A stretch of DNA of 18,454 nt from an uncultured Clostridia bacterium (GTDB taxonomy: Bacteria; Bacillota; Clostridia; Oscillospirales; Acutalibacteraceae). The stretch covers positions 1 to 18,454 of the forward strand of contig CALFTO010000040.1 in assembly GCA_937916195.1 (NCBI GenBank), given 5' to 3'. The first letter of the stretch is position 1; every line of letters begins with the position of its first letter. The notes beneath the pieces were generated by a model, which worked only from the letters and a program-made list of their open reading frames with translations, was not told where the DNA came from and ran no database searches. Shown piece by piece: positions 14,626-18,454 of the stretch. Both the position numbers and the translations under genes were made by a program.

Positions 14626-15667
14626 ATTTGGGTAATTTTACTGTAAATTTACTTCCTCTTCCAAGCTCGCTTTCGACAGTTATAGTGGCATTTGTCAAAT
14701 CGGCTACAGTCTTTACAAGTGCAAGTCCAAGACCATTGCCCTCGGCTTTTCGAGAAGTATCTGCCTGATAGAATTTTTCAAAAATGTGAGCTTTTACATC
14801 ATCACTCATTCCCACACCATTATCAGATATAGACACGACCACACAATCCTTTTGAGAATTATCAATGCTTATACCGATTTCGCCATTTTCATCGGTAAAT
14901 TTTATAGCATTACCGATAAGGTTAAGCCACATTTGATTAAGCATTTCTTCGTTGCCGTTGTATTCACATTCGGGCAGTTCCAAATTGAGCCAGATATTTT
15001 TCTGTGACCACTGCTGTTCAAACATAAGAACGGCCTGACGCAACTGTTCATCAAGACTAAATATTTCTGTTTCGGATACGATATTTTGAGATTCAAGCCG
15101 TGATAATTTCAGCACATTATCAACAAGCCCCGTGAGTTGTCGTGTTGATTCTGACAACCTTGAAAAATATTCATTTCTCTGTTCATCAGTAAGCTCGGAA
15201 TTTGAAAGCAAGGTCACATAGCCTTGAATTGCCGAGAGCGGTGCTCGGAATTCGTGAGATACATTTGAAACAAAGTCCGAACGCATAACCTCAATGCTGT
15301 TAAGCTCCATTATCATTTTATTCAAATCATTAGCAAGGTCTTTCATCTCATTTTTGAATTTTGATGACTCAATCTGCACGCTAAAGTCTCCTTGTGCCAC
15401 GCGATTCGCTGCACTTGAAATAATTTCAACGGGACGATTGATTCGTCGACTCCAAAAAATTGTGATACCTTGAGCAACAATGAGTAATGAAACAATACAA
15501 GCAACAACAATTAAACCTGTATTTTCACTGATTATTTCAGCTTGAAAAAGAGTTGTACGTGCTAAAAGAAATATTATGAAGATGAAAAGCAAAACGGTCA
15601 GTGTAAATATTGCAAAAACAAGCACAATTATTCTGCGATAAAGTTTGTTAAAGGATTTCAGTTTCAT
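14624..15667 (-). CDS. Sensor histidine kinase (HAMP, HisKA, HATPase)
   Basis: This 347-residue membrane kinase has two membrane segments (about 12-35 and 51-72) separated by only about 15 extracytoplasmic residues, then HAMP (72-125), HisKA with phospho-accepting His138 in VSHEFRAPLS, and a catalytic ATPase domain with N-box Asn253 (NLIGNAIKF), G1 box DNGVG (282-286) and G2 box GNGLGLAL. The short loop suggests sensing within the membrane or through a partner protein. Its ATG overlaps the regulator's stop codon (ATGA), with AGGGGTG upstream, so the pair is translationally coupled. The signal is unknown. Confidence 0.93.
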   Translation of the reverse strand: MKLKSFNKLYRRIIVLVFAIFTLTVLLFIFIIFLLARTTLFQAEIISENTGLIVVACIVSLLIVAQGITIFWSRRINRPVEIISSAANRVAQGDFSVQIESSKFKNEMKDLANDLNKMIMELNSIEVMRSDFVSNVSHEFRAPLSAIQGYVTLLSNSELTDEQRNEYFSRLSESTRQLTGLVDNVLKLSRLESQNIVSETEIFSLDEQLRQAVLMFEQQWSQKNIWLNLELPECEYNGNEEMLNQMWLNLIGNAIKFTDENGEIGISIDNSQKDCVVVSISDNGVGMSDDVKAHIFEKFYQADTSRKAEGNGLGLALVKTVADLTNATITVESELGRGSKFTVKLPK

Positions 15668-16335
15668 TTTTTCACACCCCTGTAGCCTAACCCGCGTATT
15701 GTATTTATTTCAATATCCTTGCAATCTTTCAGTCTTTCGCGAAGACGATTTATATGTACATCGACCGTGCGTTCTTCGGAATCTGTATCATAGCCCCAAA
15801 ATTCATCCATAAGCTGACGGCGAGTAAAGGTGCGCGATGGATTTGACATAAGTTTATATAACACTAAGAATTCTTTTTGCGGAATTTCAATTGTTTTTTC
15901 GTCAAAATGCGCGGTATATGTATCAAAATTCAAAATGGTATCACCGATTATCAATCTTCTCTCGCTTACTATTTTTGCACGTCGAAGAAGTGCGTGGATA
16001 CGCAAAAGCATCTCATTTAAATCAACGGGTTTCACCATATAATCATCAATGCCCGCTAAAAATCCGTGACGTTTATCCTCAAAGCCCTCTTTTGCAGAAA
16101 TCATAAGTATTGGCAATTCAGGATAAAAATCACGCAACTGACGGGTAAGCTCATAGCCGTCAACACCGGGCATCATAATATCAGAAATAACCAAATCAAA
16201 ATTCTTTTCTGCCATAATATTTAATGCTTCTTCTCCATCAAAGGCGGGCACAGCATTAAAAGAGTTACTATTGAGTGTTGAACAATAAATTTGATTTAAA
16301 TTCGCGTCATCTTCAACAACTAAAATATCAAACAT
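15664..16335 (-). CDS. OmpR/PhoB-family response regulator
   Basis: The start is set at ATG 16335 (223 residues), with AGGTGA five bases upstream; an in-frame GTG at 16344 falls in that site. The receiver domain (1-120) shows the acidic pair D9-D10, phospho-acceptor Asp52 (ISDIMMPG), Ser80 and Lys102 (VKP). The winged-helix domain (about 125-223) has the typical RRQLMDEFWGY, DVHINRLRERL and IRGLGYRG motifs. It is first in a two-gene operon with the histidine kinase. Boxes fitting its DNA-binding mode lie just upstream at 16369-16420, so autoregulation is plausible. Confidence 0.94.
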   Translation of the reverse strand: MFDILVVEDDANLNQIYCSTLNSNSFNAVPAFDGEEALNIMAEKNFDLVISDIMMPGVDGYELTRQLRDFYPELPILMISAKEGFEDKRHGFLAGIDDYMVKPVDLNEMLLRIHALLRRAKIVSERRLIIGDTILNFDTYTAHFDEKTIEIPQKEFLVLYKLMSNPSRTFTRRQLMDEFWGYDTDSEERTVDVHINRLRERLKDCKDIEINTIRGLGYRGVKK

Positions 16336-16352
16336 AATTATCACCTAAAATA

Positions 16353-16361
16353 ATTTTACCA
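16353..16361 (-). promoter_or_regulatory. Extended -10 of the response regulator promoter
   Basis: On the minus strand TGGTAAAAT gives an extended -10 (TGn plus TAAAAT). No good -35 is found at 17 bp; a box TAAACTTT (16369-16376) lies where the -35 region would be, consistent with an activator-dependent promoter. Confidence 0.45.
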
Positions 16362-16368
16362 TAAAAAA

Positions 16369-16420
16369 TAAACTTTGTGTTAATTTAACGGAAATTTATG
16401 TAAAGTTTAAAAAAAGTTTA
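16369..16420. promoter_or_regulatory. Candidate response-regulator operator (phased AAAGTTTA boxes)
   Basis: AAAGTTTA occurs twice as a direct repeat 11 bp apart (16402-16409 and 16413-16420) and once inverted at 16369-16376, whose centre is 33 bp from the first direct copy. The outer flanks make a perfect 10-bp inverted repeat, TTTATGTAAA/TTTACATAAA (16395-16404 and 16417-16426). OmpR-family regulators typically bind direct repeats 10-11 bp apart. The boxes sit between the two-component operon and the divergent acyltransferase operon. Confidence 0.5.
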
Positions 16421-16456
16421 CATAAAAAGGCTATTTTTTAATTGAGGTGATAGGAT

Positions 16457-17137
16457 ATGGCAAACAAAAACAAGCAAGCTTTTTTAATGAAACTCGCAAA
16501 AATATTGTTTGAACCCGAAATCACATTTGAAAACGAAAAGGTGCAAAGCTATACTCTTAACGAACCTTGTGTTATAATCAGTAATCACTCAAGGAGAACA
16601 AGCATCAACAAGCTTGTGGGCGCAGACGGGGCAATGCTTAGATATGTATTCAACAATAAGAATGTATGCTCACTTATGGCGGCTGATTTAATGGAAAAGC
16701 CATTATTTAAACTCGTTGTAAATGGGTGTGACTGTATCCCAGTTTGCAGAAATGCAGCCTCTACCGAATGGCTCCACAAATGTAAAGAAAAACTCGACGA
16801 AGGTATGTCTGTTGTAATTTTTCCCGAAGGCACCACCCTGAAAGAAAAAGATATTGAAGATTTTAAGGCAGGCTTCACATTACTGGCAAGAATGGCAAAT
16901 GTAAAAATTTTACCCATGGCAATTGGCGGAGTTTACCGACCATTCGCAAAGAACAAGCTTAAAATTAAGGTTGGGGTACCTATGAAGCTTCAAATTCAAA
17001 AAGGCACTTCTTCTGAATTAAAGAGAGAGGCACAGCGTTTTCAACATATTGTTGAAGGTATGTTTTTAAGTTTAAAGGATGAAAATATAAATCAAAAAAA
17101 TTCTCTTGATGCGGACAGAGAAGAAATTTTAATTTAA
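16457..17137 (+). CDS. PlsC-like lysophospholipid/1-acylglycerol-3-phosphate acyltransferase
   Basis: This 226-residue protein matches the LPLAT/PlsC fold, which transfers acyl chains to glycerol-phosphate-type acceptors at the membrane. The glycine-rich FPEGT motif (122-126, in VVIFPEGTTL), a PLF...IPVCRN stretch (82-99) and LPMAIGGVYRPF match the family. The catalytic H-x4-D box is atypical: ISNH (His44) is followed by SRRTSINKLVGAD, so the nearest aspartate is Asp57, giving H-x12-D. No clear membrane segment is seen. GAGGTGAT precedes the ATG. The next gene, an acyl-activating enzyme, begins 19 bp downstream and may supply the acyl donor. Family likely; activity uncertain because of the altered box. 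Confidence 0.8.
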   Translation: MANKNKQAFLMKLAKILFEPEITFENEKVQSYTLNEPCVIISNHSRRTSINKLVGADGAMLRYVFNNKNVCSLMAADLMEKPLFKLVVNGCDCIPVCRNAASTEWLHKCKEKLDEGMSVVIFPEGTTLKEKDIEDFKAGFTLLARMANVKILPMAIGGVYRPFAKNKLKIKVGVPMKLQIQKGTSSELKREAQRFQHIVEGMFLSLKDENINQKNSLDADREEILI

Positions 17138-17156
17138 ATCTACAGGAGGAATTGAA

Positions 17157-18454
17157 TTGATTTACAACACAAACGAAAAGCAAAGAGAATATTTCTACAG
17201 CATGCTGACACCTGAAGAACGAAATTTGCTGAAATACATACCAACCGTAAACGGTTTGCTCGATTTTGCAGTTGAGCATTTTGCTGATTTACCCGCAATT
17301 TCTGACGGCAAAATAACCTACACCTACAAAGAACTCAACGAAAGAGTTGCCGTAAGACGCGGCTATTTAAAATCTCTGAATTTTAATCAAGGTGACCGAA
17401 TTGCAGTTTTTGCACCCAACACTCTTGACGCAATGGAATTATACCTTGCAATTGTTACAAGCGGATGTGTAAGCGTTATGCTCCCAGTCCAGCTTAACAA
17501 TATTGCGCTTATGGGACTTTGTAAAAAATTTGATGTAAGCGCCGTATTTTATGATAATTCTCTTGAAAAGATTGCAAAATCTTCGGGTATAGAAGCATAT
17601 AACACCGAATTTATCCAATCAAATCCCTTACCGCCGTCAAATGTAACAAAAGATACAATCTGTTCAATCTGTCTTACCGGTGGTACAACAGGAACTCCCA
17701 AGGGTGCAGTTATGACGCACGGAGCAATAATGCGCGGAGCTTTTAACGGTTGTTTTATTTCGGGTGGCGTTCTTCAGCAAAGATATATTGCAATTTTGCC
17801 CTTATCCCATATTTTTGGTCTTGTTAAGGGATTTCTTTCTTCTCTTTACACCGGGGGTCTTACCTATGAATGTCGCGAAATAAAACAGGCTTTCGGGCTT
17901 ATTCCGATACTTAAACCGACCACACTTGTCCTTGTTCCCGGAATGGCAGAAATAATTATAAATCTCACAAAACTCAAAGGCAGAGCCTACTCTGAAAGTA
18001 TTAAAACAATGATTATCGGTGCGGCGCCTGTTCCGCCAAAGCTTATGAAATCCATTGATGACCTTGGAATTCAGGTACTTGCAGGCTATGGTTTGACCGA
18101 AGGCTCAAATCTTACCGCCGGCAATAAGGATGTTATGAGTAACCCTGATTCAATGGGTATGATTTATCCAGAACAACAATACAAAATAATCAACGGTGAG
18201 CTTCATATAAAAGGCGACAATCTTATGAACGGTTACTGGGATGATGAAAAAGCAACAGCCGAAGTATTTGATGAAGAGGGCTGGCTTAAAACCGGCGACT
18301 TGGTAAAGCTTGACGATAACGGTTACATTTACATTGTGGGTAGAATAAAAAATTTAATTATACTTCCTAATGGTGAAAATGTATCACCTGAAGAGCTTGA
18401 AGAAATTTTTTATAAGAGCAACTATGTAAAGGATTGCCTTGTAAAGGAAGATGA
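17157..18454 (+). CDS. AMP-forming acyl-CoA/acyl-ACP synthetase (3' end missing)
   Basis: The frame runs from a TTG at 17157 (AGGAGGA six bases upstream) to the window end, giving 432 residues without a stop. It is an ANL-superfamily adenylating enzyme, which activates carboxylic acids as acyl-AMP. Motifs in order: P-loop LTGGTTGTPKG (173-183), LPLSHIFG (214-221), GYGLTEGS (310-317), GWLKTGDL (375-382, ATP-ribose Asp381) and GRIKNLIILPNGENVSPEELE (395-415). The C-terminal catalytic lysine and any fused carrier or acyltransferase domain lie outside the window. It is probably in one operon with the PlsC-like gene, suggesting activation of free fatty acids for membrane lipid synthesis; the acid substrate is unknown. 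Confidence 0.92.
   Translation, partial: MIYNTNEKQREYFYSMLTPEERNLLKYIPTVNGLLDFAVEHFADLPAISDGKITYTYKELNERVAVRRGYLKSLNFNQGDRIAVFAPNTLDAMELYLAIVTSGCVSVMLPVQLNNIALMGLCKKFDVSAVFYDNSLEKIAKSSGIEAYNTEFIQSNPLPPSNVTKDTICSICLTGGTTGTPKGAVMTHGAIMRGAFNGCFISGGVLQQRYIAILPLSHIFGLVKGFLSSLYTGGLTYECREIKQAFGLIPILKPTTLVLVPGMAEIIINLTKLKGRAYSESIKTMIIGAAPVPPKLMKSIDDLGIQVLAGYGLTEGSNLTAGNKDVMSNPDSMGMIYPEQQYKIINGELHIKGDNLMNGYWDDEKATAEVFDEEGWLKTGDLVKLDDNGYIYIVGRIKNLIILPNGENVSPEELEEIFYKSNYVKDCLVKED

Noticed and set aside
1..18454. tRNA or rRNA genes
   Set aside because: No cloverleaf or conserved rRNA segment was recognised on reading both strands by eye.

Overview
The window looks like a chromosomal segment of a low-GC anaerobic Firmicute, most likely class Clostridia close to Oscillospiraceae/Ruminococcaceae. 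The evidence is AT-rich DNA, strong GGAGG-type ribosome binding sites, several TTG starts, Clostridia-type protein families (a CD1247-like zinc-ribbon protein beside efp, a MecA adaptor, an FHA/RodA/PBP cluster) and short multi-hairpin intergenic repeats. The taxonomic call is inference from family resemblance only.

Layout. Bases 1-2007 hold the 3' part of a GH2 beta-galactosidase-like gene (+). A repeat element (copy A) separates it from a convergent two-gene operon on the minus strand, a DUF4345-like membrane protein followed by an AlkD-like DNA glycosylase. Repeat copy B sits in the divergent promoter region before a cell-envelope operon on the plus strand: double-FHA membrane protein, repeat copy C, RodA/FtsW-type SEDS glycosyltransferase, class B PBP transpeptidase. 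A second type of hairpin element (7178-7348) then separates the PBP from a convergent EamA transporter. Divergent promoters drive EamA (-) and ribulose-phosphate 3-epimerase (+); the epimerase gene overlaps the end of a convergent MecA adaptor gene.

The most unusual region is 9631-13475. It is a tightly overlapping operon encoding divergent homologues of the three integral-membrane Rnf subunits (RnfD-, RnfE- and RnfA-like) plus a membrane-anchored DUF4015/GH-like protein. The RnfD-like protein lacks the recognisable flavin motifs, and three of the four cysteine positions expected to bind the RnfA/RnfE iron-sulphur cluster are replaced. The D-like and E-like proteins carry long, oppositely charged cytoplasmic tails. 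No soluble Rnf subunits (B, C, G) lie in the window. It looks like an Rnf-derived membrane core with a non-redox or altered job.

The rest: efp and a CD1247-like Cys/Asp-rich zinc-ribbon protein under a good promoter, ended by a strong terminator; then a minus-strand OmpR-type response regulator and histidine kinase; and, divergently, a PlsC-like acyltransferase plus an AMP-forming acyl-activating enzyme cut by the window end. The shared promoter region has three AAAGTTTA boxes in 11-bp phase, suggesting that the two-component system controls its own expression and possibly the lipid genes.
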